Notes: a model not told the origin generated them from the sequence alone. A stretch of DNA of 64,000 nt from Lophius americanus (GCA_037951165.1 JBBDHG010000151.1:2116001-2180000); one strand, 5' to 3'; shown: positions 11,011 to 21,058, counted from the first letter of the stretch. Numbers and translations are program-made.

Positions 11011-11560
11011 GTCACCTCTCTCTTGTCTTCTCTCCTTTTTTTCTTATCTCTCTTTGCTTGTTTCCTAACTTCATCCTCTTTCTTTCTTTTTTTTTTCTAG
11101 CATTCTTCCTCTTCTATTCTTATCTTTCTGCGTCTGTTTCTCATTTTATAATCCTCTACTCTGGTTTGCTTTGACATTCTTTGCGGCTCTTTGTCTCCCT
11201 GTGTCTCATTTTCTCACATTGTTTCTCGTGTCTGCAGATCCCTCCGTTGCGCCCTTCTTCCCTCCATTTGCTCTCGCTCTCGTCCTCCTCCTCCTGCACA
11301 CTTTGTTTCTGTTAGTGCAACACCAAGTTCTTGTTCTGTGACTCCAAAAACCACAGCAGTTCCACCACAGCAAACACTTATGAGACAAGCACTGTGGCTT
11401 AAACAATGGTTTCCGTTTGCCCCGAGACGGAATAACTCACTCTCCTCCTCCCCAACTCACAAAAATTCTCTCTCTCTCTCTCTCTCTCTCTCTTCCTCTC
11501 AAACACAAACACAGCCCAGCAACTATCATTAAAATTTACGTTATCTCGCTAATTTTCCAG
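11011..11560 (+). other. Pyrimidine-rich strand-asymmetric block
   Basis: The plus strand is dominated by C and T for most of about 500 bp, with mixed TCTCT, CTTTT and CCTC tracts. It includes 'ctttctttttttttttctag' near 11081-11100, an excellent match to a 3' splice site, but no plausible exon follows. The block ends in the TC array at 11467. Confidence 0.6.
11467..11492. repeat. (TC)n microsatellite
   Basis: Thirteen perfect TC units. Confidence 0.98.
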
Positions 11561-12162
11561 TCTCTTTCCTCTCCATCAACATGACAATCACAATTAGAGC
11601 GTGACATGGCAGGTCGCGACCTGCACCCTTCCGAAGACCCCTGAACCCTGACACCCTTCAGGGGCTGCTCTCACTTTGACTTTAACCAGTAGGAGGGAGA
11701 GGGAGAAAAGTGCAAGTGATAAGCTTTAACTTAAATGATATGTTTGTCTTTTTTAACGGTTTGTGAAAACATGGGTTTGATCGGAAAACAAGCAAACACT
11801 GACGATGATTTATTCAGCAAGATGCACTTTGGCTCCTCTGCAAAGATGGCTGCTGTGTCGGAGCGGCATACTTCTTTCATGCTGCAATTCACAAGCACTC
11901 CAAAGAACTTTTATGACATACCTAAATCCTGTCCTCATCATTTACATGGGCTGCGTCTCCCTATAACCGATGATGGGTTGTGGGCCGGCTTGCTTTCGAC
12001 TTCAGTTCTCTCTTCCTTTTGTTCTCGCTCTCTATCCTCCTCGCACAAAATAAATTAAGTTTTAACTTCCGCCTTCTTCCTTTTTCTTCTTTTGTTGTTT
12101 ATTGAGAGTAGTAGCCTGTTTTCCTGCGTTAATCTAGGCTTAGGCTGTCGTCTATGAGAGCA
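11561..12162. other. Unassigned interval
   Basis: Contains a small hairpin (cccctgaa 11638-11645 / ttcagggg 11657-11664) and no recognised gene. Confidence 0.3.
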
Positions 12163-12474
12163 AATAATAATAATAATAATAATAATAACAATAATACATT
12201 TAATTTATAATGCACTTTACATTTGGATCAAATCTCAAAGTGCTACAAAGTAAAAGCAGATAAAAGCATCAATAGAAAATAAAATAATAACTATATAAAA
12301 TACTGACCTGTTTTAAGTCCTTTTTCAAATGTGTCAGTCGTCTGTGGAGCCCTCAGATGGTCAGGGAGGGCATTCCACAGACAGACAGACAGAAGGCCCG
12401 ATCACCCACGGTGCTGAGCTTAGTCCGGGGAAGGAGAAGGCGGTATGAGTGGGTAGAACGGAGGGATCAAGAGC
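12163..12474 (-). mobile_element. Retroposon copy (minus strand) with 3' (AAT)n tail
   Basis: The tail is (AAT)n at 12163-12196. Next come 'acatttaatttataatgcactttacatttggatc' and 'caaagtgctacaaagtaaaa', then an internal part with 'ctgtggagccctcagatggtcagggagggcattccacag' and 'cggtgctgagcttagtccggg'. This is a common fish retroposon layout, and a shorter copy in the opposite orientation is at 8757-8822. No open frame remains. It stops abruptly where a DR-A fragment begins. Confidence 0.7.
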
Positions 12475-12562
12475 AGGGTATTTCCCCCTGAAAAGCCCCC
12501 AATCCCCTACAAGCAACCCCTCTGATGATCTCCGGAAATGAAATTTGAATTTATTTCTGAAA
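12475..12562 (-). repeat. DR-A fragment 5, wedged between two retroelement pieces
   Basis: 'gggtatttccccctgaaaag', 'cccccaatcccctac', 'caacccctctgatgatc' and 'atttctgaaaaaaactc' match the hairpin-proximal end of minus-strand DR-A copies. The hairpin itself is missing. Confidence 0.6.
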
Positions 12563-12785
12563 AAAACTCTCCTCCTCTCCAGAGCATACCTCCACCTCTC
12601 CAGGGTTTTTTCTCCACCTGCTCCCTGCTCTCAATACAGATAACAATTTCATTCAAAAAACATCATAGTCCGAGGAGACTCCTGCATGAACTTATCTGCA
12701 ACCTATTCATCACTATAGCAAAAAAGAATGGGCCTCAGGGCCGATCCTTGGTGCAGTCCCACCTCCATGTTGAAAGCATCTGAAC
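12563..12785 (-). pseudogene. RTE-type LINE reverse-transcriptase remnant
   Basis: Read on the minus strand from about 12785, the conceptual product contains MEVGLHQGSALRPILF, matching the reverse-transcriptase block of fish RTE-like LINEs (consensus of the type VEVGLHQGSALSPFLF). This is followed by an ESPRTMMF block, which in the family precedes the catalytic ADD residues, and then LERWRYALERR. Frameshifts and stops interrupt it, and the ADD catalytic box is not preserved after TMMF, so it cannot be an active polymerase. In an intact element this enzyme would carry out target-primed reverse transcription in the nucleus. Only about 75 codons of an ORF of roughly a thousand remain. Remnants of the C-terminal and 3' ends of RTE-like elements lie at 28870-28995 and 22765-22982; whether they belong to the same subfamily cannot be told. 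Confidence 0.8.
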
Positions 12786-14389
12786 ACACTCAAAAGATAT
12801 ACTGCTAATTACTATCCACACGGTACATCAACAACTATTGTGGTGTCTGCAGACATCCAACCAGAAGGGGTGAGCAGAGCCAATCTTGCCAGTCACGGCG
12901 AAGACACCAACATGGTCCAGTTATACTGCAAGATTACACTTATTCATTAAACGCACAAGACAGATGGGCGGTACCGGCTGTGGGTCTGACAAGGTCGGTG
13001 TGAAAGAACCCTAAATGTTGTGTGTCAGACATTTGAGAGACAGCCGAGATCTCGATGTACCTGTGAAGTTATAAGAAAAACTGTAAACATTGGACCAAGA
13101 AATCAGGCAGCATCACACAGTGAAAGAAGCTGCAGCTCTGCCACATAACTTCCAGTGAAATCCAGTGATCAGCCCATTGAGACCTTGAACGGTCCGCTTC
13201 CACCCGTAAATTGGAAGCAGAGACCCAGAAAACGGATCGCACGAATTTTGCTTAATTGGAGTAAATTGGGAAAACATTTACCAAAAGCACTTTGAAGCCT
13301 GTTATTGGCAGAGGGATGTTAATTATTCTTCAGGAAATCACTTAGTGTCCATTATGAAATCAGATGTTCTTCCTGGCCGTTTATTCTCTTAAAGGGCTCA
13401 GTCCTGAAGTAGATCATTTTGCATGTGCACGATTTCACAATTGCAATAGTAAACTCTACATGAGAAAAAGTCATTTTTACGGACCCCGCCATTATTTCCG
13501 CAGCCACTTGATTGCATTAAGCCGATTCCCAATCCACATTTTATTAAATATACAGGTGGTGACGGCAAAAGAAGGAAGCGGTAGGAGGCAAAAAAAAAAA
13601 AAAAGTTCTCTGGGAGAGTTTACGAGGGGTGACGCCATTGTGCTGTGTTGTTTAATTACCTCTCTAACGGCAGGCCTGGTTCCCATTATGTCTGCTAACA
13701 GCCAGCTCTCCTCAGCGATGCCTTCATCACCACTCACCCACCCCCAGCGCCGGCTTGTCCTCAGTTGGCATCTCTTTCGCCGCAACAAACACACATCTCA
13801 AAAAGTGTTTCCCTCCGACAATCTTACCTCCAGTTTTCAGCATAATAAGTGGAAATATTTGCGAGCATAATCACGCAGCAGCATGGCTTTTCGGCTAAAA
13901 GCGTCCGCTAGGATGCGACATGTGGTCTGCTCATGTGAAACGTCAGTCAGGGCGGGATACCTGCGTCACGCTGTGCTGTAAACTGCGCATTAATCAGAAC
14001 GGCGATGCTGCCTCATCACGGTTGTTCTTTTTTACGATGACTAACTTGGCGTTGGACATTGAAACCTTACATTTTTTCACTCCGCTAGCACCCACCCAGA
14101 GTACGTTAATCTGAGCGGTGTGTGTGGCGCGAACATGTGTGCGTTTGAAACGCGAGGCGGAATGTGAACAGAGCGTTGTATTGCTAAGCTGGAGGCAAAC
14201 CGCATTGTGGAGAGAAATCAAACACAGAGGATTAAAGGTAAGTCTTGAGTGATGACAGGATGTGGCCACAACATCCCTTCTCCGAAACAAAGCACAATGA
14301 TTGCGTTTGAAATCTGAATGACACATGAAGTGATGTTTGCAACACACGCTCAAAATGTTCTGGCACAAGAAATATTTGATCCCTTCGGG
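12786..14389. other. Unassigned interval
   Basis: Holds the two longest open frames of the region (168 codons at 13364-13870 + and 164 codons at 13994-14488 -). Neither has a recognisable domain, signal peptide or supported start; the first passes through a poly-A-encoded lysine run (13590-13604) and the second overlaps the DR-B boundary. The interval 13355-13560 is non-repetitive and could be a conserved non-coding element, untested. Confidence 0.3.
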
Positions 14390-14912
14390 GCATTTGTCAA
14401 CCTTATATCTTTGACACCCTACGTTTACATTAAAATGACAAATAACTTGGTGACCTATGTTTTTAAACAGTGAAGAAATCCGATTCATATGTGATTATTA
14501 AAAAAATAATCATAATTCGACTTTTTATAGCGGATGTTTAATTTATTTCCCTTATTAGACTTTTTGGTTTGGTTTAATCAAGTTATAATTCAATGTAGTA
14601 AGTCCTCACACGCTCTAATACGCCCAAAGAAATTGTGATTATCGAACAGGACTTCCTGTATAGCCATGGTTAATGCTTTCTCCTCTGTGGTGTGCCTCAG
14701 GGTTCCATCATTGGCCCCTTACCCTTTAGCACATGCATGCTGTCGCTGTGTTCATATGAAAAACAGGGTCAGTCATATTTTTCAATAAGAAATAGAGACT
14801 GAAAATGAGCTCAACCAAACAGCTGAGCAGGACATTAGAGGGTTGAGAAAAGAAGTGTGTTTTTAAGAATTTGGCCAGATTAAGAATATTTCTCTTTTCA
14901 ATGCAGATGTTT
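14390..14912 (+). repeat. DR-B copy 2
   Basis: The AT-rich body (aaaatgacaaataacttgg, tttttaaacagtgaag, gactttttggtttgg, aagttataattcaatgtag) leads into a reverse-transcriptase slice translating from 14686 as CGVPQGSIIGPLPFSTCM. The tail follows: 'aagaaatagagactgaaaa', 'ctcaaccaaacagctgagcag', 'acattagagggttgag'. This is the best-preserved copy. The YADD catalytic motif that should follow within about 25 residues is absent. Confidence 0.8.
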
Positions 14913-15040
14913 ACACCAGTCAGCCATGACATTACTGACTGCTGCCAAAACAGCTATAACCCGTCCAAACATGGACCCCACAACATCTCAGTGAGGCAGA
15001 TCTGGCACCAAGACCTTAGCAGCAGATCCTTAAAGTCCTG

Positions 15041-15815
15041 TTAAGCTGGGTTTACAACTGTACAACTTTAGAGCCTTGGATGTTTGATTTCGGCTCACAC
15101 TGTACGTATCAAACGTTTAGGACGCTCATGATTGCTCTGCTCACGCTGGACGGTCAGATCCTCCCCCACGACAGGAGTGCTCACCCTGTAAGACCCGTGT
15201 GGTTCCTGCAGCCTGTTTTCACTTTTTACAATAGTCCATGAAGTTTTGTTGGAAAACTCAGACTCAGAGAAAAGATTGTTTGTTAGCACGACAACATGCA
15301 AGCAAGACAGAAATGCTTGATTATTTTTTGCTATCCTGTGTGCTGAAACTTCTTTCTTTTTTTTTTAAAAGTAGCCGGCGTTTCTGGTATCGTAGGTGTC
15401 TAGAACGCTGTGGACAGTGCGGCTGATAGATTTTGCAGAGAGACTTGGAGGTAATGGAGCCACGTTTGACTGTATGAAGTGTTAACTTTATAGCAAACAC
15501 CGCTCTGACCGCCGTGAACCTCTTCCTCATTGCTGTTCAGTTGCTACGAGCCACAAACTGCACTTTCTACTTTATGACTACTTAATACTTAATATTATTT
15601 CAACGCGTCATGTCACCATGTCAACTCAGATGTTGCGGCACTTCTCACCGGTGCATTGAGAGAAGGAGGCGCTGACGTCAGCTGATCGAATAGAAACCAT
15701 GCCAAAATTTCGGAGACGCCAGAACAACATTTGATTATCTGAACCTGTCGCCGCTTATCGACATTGGAAACTACGTAGACAGCGAGACAAAGGAATGGCG
15801 CCGTCAGATGACCCG
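15041..15815. mobile_element. DR-D insertion inside the Tc1-like relic
   Basis: The Tc1-like sequence breaks at 15040 after 'aagtcctg' and resumes at 15817 with 'agtcctg', so AGTCCTG flanks the insert on both sides (7 matching bases, perhaps an 8-bp target-site duplication as made by hAT elements). The insert shares long stretches with 39015-39575: 'ttagagcc...ctcacactg', 'gctcatgattgctctgct', 'ctatcctgtgtgctgaaacttctt', 'tctggtatcgtagg', 'caccatgtcaactcagatg'. No transposase frame is visible, so it would be non-autonomous. hAT assignment is inference from the duplication length. Confidence 0.6.
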
Positions 15816-15990
15816 GCAGTCCTGAGACCTTTTTAAGTGGGCCTCCATGAATGGGACTTTTTTGTTGACTACATTTCAGAGATACCTGTTTGACCTGCTC
15901 TTCCTCCCACATCACAGGATGTTAAAGTGAATGTGACTCCTCAGACCAGGCCACCGCCTTCCAGTGCTCCGTGGTCAAGCTCTAAATGAC
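15816..15990 (-). pseudogene. Tc1-like transposase fragment
   Basis: On the minus strand the conceptual protein reads EHWKAVAWSEESHS. This aligns with the conserved block around the first catalytic aspartate of Tc1-like transposases (EQWKKVAWSDES), with the catalytic D replaced by E. After a deletion it continues as SPIHGGPLKK, matching the RSMEAPPRN-type C-terminal block, immediately before the DR-D insertion. An intact enzyme of this family (about 340 residues, helix-turn-helix domains then a DDE domain) cuts and pastes the element at TA sites. Here stops, frameshifts and the deletion between these two blocks remove the second and third catalytic residues. It is dead. Confidence 0.7.
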
Positions 15991-16162
15991 AGTGATGAAG
16001 AGCAGGGTCTTCAGAAAACCTTTCAATCAGAAGTTGCATGAACTTCTTTAGCATTTTGTGTGACAAGAAATCTTCTGTGGGGTTGGACATCAAAGAGCTT
16101 TTGGCGTCAATGACATGTCAACAGGAACACTACAAGTTCTGTAGCTTTGGAGATGCTCTTTT

Positions 16163-16640
16163 CTTCCCATGTATTATGTATTTATTATTTTAATATCTTA
16201 GATACTGTTAATTTACCATATAATGACAAATTATTTGGTCAAGCAGGTTTAAGACAGTAAATAAAATCTGACTTTCATGGAAAATAGTCTTGGTAAAGCT
16301 TTGTTTATCTGTTTTTCGAAAACTTTTTGACGCTTATTAGACTTTTTTTGATGGTATCAAGTCACATAATTCTATGTAGAATGTCCCAGCATGCTGTAAT
16401 AAGCCAGAATAAATTTAAGATCTAATTAGTGAACAGAACTTTCTTTAGAACCACGTTAGTCTTTGCATGTTTTAACATGCTGAAAAAAATCCAACTTTTC
16501 CAGTAGGACTCTCTCAATAGCCATTTTTATTGCCTCCTCCTCTGTGGCCCCTTTGACCTTTGGCGTCCTCCAGGGCTTCATCTTGACCCCTTACTCTTCA
16601 GCATATGCATCCTCTCAATCGGCACATACCTGAAGCAACT
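16163..16640 (+). repeat. DR-B copy 3, inserted in the Tc1-like relic
   Basis: The AT-rich body (tttattattttaatatcttag, aatgacaaattatttggtc, agactttttttgatgg) leads into a longer reading of the LINE slice: LSIAIFIASSSVAPLTFGV, then LQGFILTPYS. This corresponds to the SxSIGxxxSSxAPLTCGVPQGSILGPLL region of L2-type reverse transcriptases. It is mutated (GVLQGF for GVPQGS). The left junction falls right after the Tc1-like 'ggagatgctct'. Confidence 0.75.
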
Positions 16641-16990
16641 CTTTCAGAATGATAAAGGTTTGTTTTTCTGGCATAGGTTTGTCTGTCAGCAGGATAATGC
16701 AAAAAAATCTACCACACTTCAAAGTCTGATCGAGATCCAAGTAATATAACAGATCAGGTGTTCCCCGATCCAGGTTGTTGAAATTTGGCCATTGTCAAAG
16801 TTGCTCATTTCCTAACGTTTGCAAGCTTTCTGCGTCCAACACTTGAAAAGACTAAATGTTGACCTGCTGCCTGATACTGTAGGTCTCACCTACTGACTGG
16901 TTTCATTTAGAGGACATAATCCATCACCTCATCCATCCGTGGTTATAATATTATGGCTGATAAGGGAATGTTGTCTCAGCGTGTGTTAGC

Positions 16991-17978
16991 AAAATGCATC
17001 GCGGGGAGAATGTGGACAACTTTGCACATTGTTTACCCAGTTTGTTTCTGAGAACTATTGTGTGGGTTGACATGAAACCTGTATACAGACAGTCGTAGTC
17101 CGAAGATGACGAATCCTGAGTTCTTCTCATGACGAAGGACTTTTTTTTGTTTGTTTAATATCTTGACCACCGTTGGCTATATTGTTATTGAACACATGAT
17201 CCTCTATGGACCGATCCTGGGGCGGCGCCAGAAGGGCACTGGCCATAGCTGAAACCTGATTGGCCAATGGAGTGACTCTGTCCTCTCTCTCTTGTCTTGG
17301 TTTGTGGGACCTGAAGAACTTCTTGAAATTGTAATGATGCTTTTGTCATGTGGAAGAAAAAAAATGTAATAGGAAAGATCCCCCTGTTTAGGATTTTTGA
17401 TGCAGCTTGGACGTCAATGACAAATGCATTTAAGTTTCAAAGTGTATTTGCCCCTGCAAAACAATCTTAAAGTCATGTGACTGGAAAACAACATTTGACT
17501 GCACATACACTGAAGAACACGGTGTCTCCAGCCGCCGACGAATATTTGTCAAATTAAAATTCCACACGTTGGTATGTGTCGATACATGAAGTAACATTTT
17601 CTGCCCAATGTTATTGGCTGGGGTGTGGGGGAATTTCCGACCGTAAATATTTTCCTTCAACGACGACATTTGTGGGGTTTATCAGTACACAGCATCGCTG
17701 AACATTTCAACCTCCTCTGATGAAGACTTTTAATTAAAATTCTAGAAAAAGAAATCTGCAAATCTGTAAGAAAAAAATAATGTGCGAAAAAAAAAAAAAA
17801 ACCCAATAAGGAAATACCGAAATTGATTAAATTGGCAAAAAGGAAGCATCCGTTGGTCTCTATCCCGTGACGCTGGTACTGGAATGTTTTATCCGCTATT
17901 TTCCATGACCACGGAAGAATATTATGGCGACATTGGGGTTCCTTAAATGTTTGGGGTGAATTCTAATTTTAGTCTCAG
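16991..17978. other. Unassigned interval
   Basis: 17200-17345 ('ggggcggcgccagaagggcactggcc', 'ctgattggcc') has the look of a transposon fragment but has no second copy here. A 16-nt A run lies at about 17787-17802. No gene recognised. Confidence 0.3.
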
Positions 17979-18064
17979 AATTCTGAGAATAAAGTCAGAA
18001 TTCTGAGAATAAAGTCAGAATTCTGAGAATAAAGTCAGAATTCAGATATTAAAGTCAGAATTCT
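17979..18064. repeat. 20-bp tandem repeat, four units
   Basis: The unit 'ttctgagaataaagtcagaa' is at 17981, 18001 and 18021 (identical), with a variant at 18041. Each junction forms the 10-bp palindrome CAGAATTCTG, so an EcoRI site recurs every 20 bp. Confidence 0.97.
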
Positions 18065-18096
18065 GTGGGGCAGCCCTTTCTTGGCCAGAATCCCCT

Positions 18097-18135
18097 AGTT
18101 TTAGTGACATTGTATATGACAATGTCACTAAAACT
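18097..18135. repeat. Perfect 17-bp-arm palindrome
   Basis: Arms 18097-18113 (agttttagtgacattgt) and 18119-18135 (acaatgtcactaaaact) pair exactly with a 5-nt loop (atatg). It lies 32 bp after the 20-bp tandem array. Confidence 0.96.
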
Positions 18136-18747
18136 GATAAAACTAGCCTTTTTATTGAGTTGGTCCCTTTTTTTTCACTGAAGAAATATGTTGGACTTCC
18201 TTAGATACAGTAAGTTCTACGGTAGTTCTACACTTTTACATAAAGTTAAATACAGAAAATCCATAAGACTTATGGGAAATCCGTAGGACTTGACATTCGT
18301 GACTCGAATGACAAAAAACACGTAAAACCGCCGTAATTCATGAAGGTTATGGACGTTAACAGCGTCTGCATCTGTGAGAAATGTTTCACATCCACCAGCT
18401 GATTTATGCTTTATTTGGCAACAACTAATCAAAACTCAGTCTAATTCTTAAGATAAAAGAGTTTTGGAAAAACCCATAACTTGGGACTTTCCCGAACATT
18501 TCCGAGACTTCTAGTCACGCTGTGAACATCGAGCCGATAGAGCTACAGGCACATTTAGCAAGAATTCATATTTGTGCTCATTTTGCCAATTACTGGTTAA
18601 ATGGTTTATAATGGTGGAGAGGATTCAAGAATTTGTTGATCCCCTGATTTTTATTTGAGCATTATGTAGCAAATTATAATTTAGAATGAAAAGAAACTGT
18701 ATAATTTGATTTATATTAGATTTTGCCACATTTTTGTTCCAAATAAA
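18136..18747. other. Unassigned interval
   Basis: No gene or repeat recognised. AT-rich toward 18747. Confidence 0.3.
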
Positions 18748-19203
18748 TACAGTCAGCATGTAAGAAATTACTGTAAATTACCATTATAACAGATAAAATG
18801 TCAACCCGTTTACAAATACAAAGTGAATTACATTAAATGAAAGTAAATTACAATAAATTCAGACTTATAAAGGCAGGAAATCCACATTCTTTTATTTATT
18901 TTTGTCTTAATTTCTGTTGAAATTATGGTATGCTCTCAATAAATGGTTAAAATTGGTTATTTAAGTTTTCATAGCAGTAAAAATCTGTCGTTTCAATAGA
19001 ATAATACTTTGACAATAGTGACTTCACTGTTTTTTCACAGTAAAATCCATTTTTTTCAACTTATTCTGACCCTAAATAATAAAGTTTTCCCACATTTCAT
19101 CATTAAAAATAGTTCGGCGATTTACGGCTTTTGCATTTCACGGCCTTTTACTGTCCCCATTAACAGTTTACCGTAATTTCTACAGGCAGTTTTTACAGTG
19201 TAT
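18748..19203. mobile_element. AT-rich foldback (MITE-like) element
   Basis: The left end 'tacagtcagcatgtaagaaa', 'ttactgtaaattacc' and right end 'aacagtttaccgtaatttct', 'acaggcagtttttacagtgta' are imperfect inverted repeats of about 25-33 bp. The inside is AT-rich with repeated TTACAGT/ACTGTAA words and no open frame. Words of the same kind recur at 61640-61890. The superfamily (hAT-like) is a guess. Confidence 0.55.
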
Positions 19204-19214
19204 TCAACCAAATA

Positions 19215-19246
19215 CACTTGGATGGCGAAATCCTGCCATCCAAGTG
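19215..19246. repeat. Perfect 12-bp-arm hairpin
   Basis: cacttggatggc (19215-19226) and gccatccaagtg (19235-19246) with an 8-nt loop, just outside the foldback element. Confidence 0.95.
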
Positions 19247-20274
19247 AGGGACTGGCATAACGTTTTGCAAAAAGAGTGCATATGTTTTCCAGACAGAGTT
19301 TGCTGATGACTTAATGGATTTCCTTTCAGTGCGAACACGAGGTTGGCATTTGTGGTTTTGGATAAATTTTCTCAACAGCTACTGGGATGGATTGTCATAA
19401 AACTGCAGACATTCTTGTTCCCCTCAAGACTATTAGTTACAGCTTTGACGATCCCTCAATTTTACATGTGACATAATCACAGTTTCATTAGTGAATTACT
19501 TTTATTTATGGCTAAATAACTGCATAATTGAATGGCCCCTCGGTTTGGCCTCATATCTGTTAACTGTTTGAAGGCCAACAGGCTAAATGAAGATGGAGAG
19601 CAAGGTAAAGAATTTATTTTCTACCCGGCAGCATGCATGCTTATTAGCGTGATGACATTAGCATCTAGCTCAGTAGAACATTTTGTCACACTGTAAATAA
19701 ACCAAATCATGGTTACAATTGTTGTTTTTATTTGGTGATGTGAAAGATGAACCATAAATGTAAAATGTGGAAAATGAGGATATCGGCTGTCAATTAATCA
19801 AAGCACCTGACCATTCATCTCTCCATTTTTCACTTCACTTCCGCTTTTAGCAAGCCACTTCTTTTCTTTTCCGTCTCCTTCAGTTTTATCAATAAATTTT
19901 TGTCACTTCCACTCCTCGTATTAGTCTGGAGGAAGTTTCACAGCAGTCATTATGGACTGGATCAAACTGAATGGCCCGGAGCAAATGCATGAGGTGTGAA
20001 TGCTCTAAATGAATTCTGGTCTTCTCATCTGACTCTAAATGTCATGGCAGGAAGGCGCAAAAAAATCATTATTTTCTTGCATTCTTCCCTGCTGCTGCAG
20101 ACGGCCACTTAAGGAAACAAGTTATAAACTTTGGTCACTCACTTTCGCACAAGACTCGCCCAATGCTCAGTGCTTTTCCCTTCATGTGCTTTTTGTCTGC
20201 GGGTGTCTAGTCACATACGCAAACGGAGATCAGTGTGACCTTGATTGTCTGGTTGCAGGATTGTGTGATTCAAC
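19247..20274. other. Unassigned interval
   Basis: No gene recognised. 19630-19700 has the GCATGC/TTAGC-rich wording common in decayed fish repeats. Confidence 0.3.
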
Positions 20275-21058
20275 CTAGGCCTGTGCTGTCGTCCACGACA
20301 GCAAGGGTATATCCCAAATAAGCCCCCAGTCCCCTGCATTGTACAACCAATCCTCCTGATTGAACTCCTCAAATTACATGTGAAGTTAGGTCAAAAGCTT
20401 CTTTTTTTTCCGTAAAAGAGCTCCCCCTAATGAGTAAAACATGAACTACTTGAGTGAAATATGATTTGTGGAGAAGATAGATTTCCTCAAGTCAATCCAT
20501 ATGAACTACTTTGGCCCAACAGTTGAGCAATTATGGTCCAAAAAACATGGAGATAAAGTTCCCCCTATTGTTGGAAATATACAACTTACCTTTCCCAAAA
20601 TCAATACAGTCCTTCCTCACATTAAAGTTTGTGAAGATATACAGTTTGATAATGATCCATGAAATAATTTGAGTAATGTACGAAATACTGTTTTTTGTTT
20701 AAAAAAAAAACCCTAGTGAGTAAAATATAAACAACTATTATATAAAATATGATATTTACAAGATCTCCTCATGTCAATATTTACGCACCAGATTTCCTCA
20801 CGTTGAAAAAACAGTGTTTTTTGTAAAAAAGCTCCCCCTAGTGAGTAAAATATGAACATATGAAAATATTTATTAGAATAAATCATATTAGTATATAGTA
20901 TAGGAGATAATTCTCATTGAGTCGATCAATCCAGTTCTTCCTCGCATCTCAATTATGAGCTATTGGGGTATAAAATATGATAATGATCCGTGAAATAACC
21001 GGCAGCGCAGTGGCGGTGATGACGATCCCATGACATCCCTGACTTTTACGGGGATATA
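20275..21058 (-). repeat. DR-A copy 6, multi-monomer
   Basis: The clearest terminal hairpin: ctgtcgtccacgacag at 20285-20300, preceded by 'cctaggcctgtg'. Then 'agcccccagtcccctgcattgtac', 'ctgattgaactcctcaaatta', and several monomers with boxes 'gctccccctaatgag', '(a)ccctagtgag' and 'gctccccctagtgagtaaaatatgaac' (20831-20856). 'gatccatgaaata' occurs at 20656 and 'gatccgtgaaata' at 20986, so two distal ends are joined. The far end reaches 'catccctgacttttacgggga', also seen at the end of the 49.6 kb copy. Confidence 0.85.

Larger units (their letters stand above)
14913..16990 (-). mobile_element. Tc1/mariner-like transposon relic (minus strand), split by two later insertions
   Basis: Pieces in order: 14913-15040 is the 3' end, with 'cagccatgacattactgactgctgccaaaacagc', 'ggcaccaagaccttagcagcagatcc' and 'aaagtcctg'. 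15816-16162 carries 'gtgggcctccatgaatggg', 'cagaccaggccaccgccttccag' and 'tttggagatgctct'. 16783-16985 has 'aatttggccattgtcaaag' and the opposite terminal repeat 'ttataatattatggctgat'. Together these follow the order of a fish Tc1-like element whose terminal repeats read 'ataacattatgacc'. DR-D (15041-15815) and DR-B (16163-16640) interrupt it. The middle of the transposase gene is also deleted. Confidence 0.75.

Noticed and set aside
11081..11100. 3' splice site marking an exon
   Set aside because: Good acceptor consensus but no open frame, donor site or conserved coding text downstream.
13364..13870. 168-codon open frame on the plus strand
   Set aside because: Longest frame in the window but no domain, an internal poly-A lysine run, and overlap with other chance frames; within the expected range for random sequence of this length.
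13994..14488. 164-codon open frame on the minus strand
   Set aside because: No recognisable domain, and it runs into the DR-B repeat.
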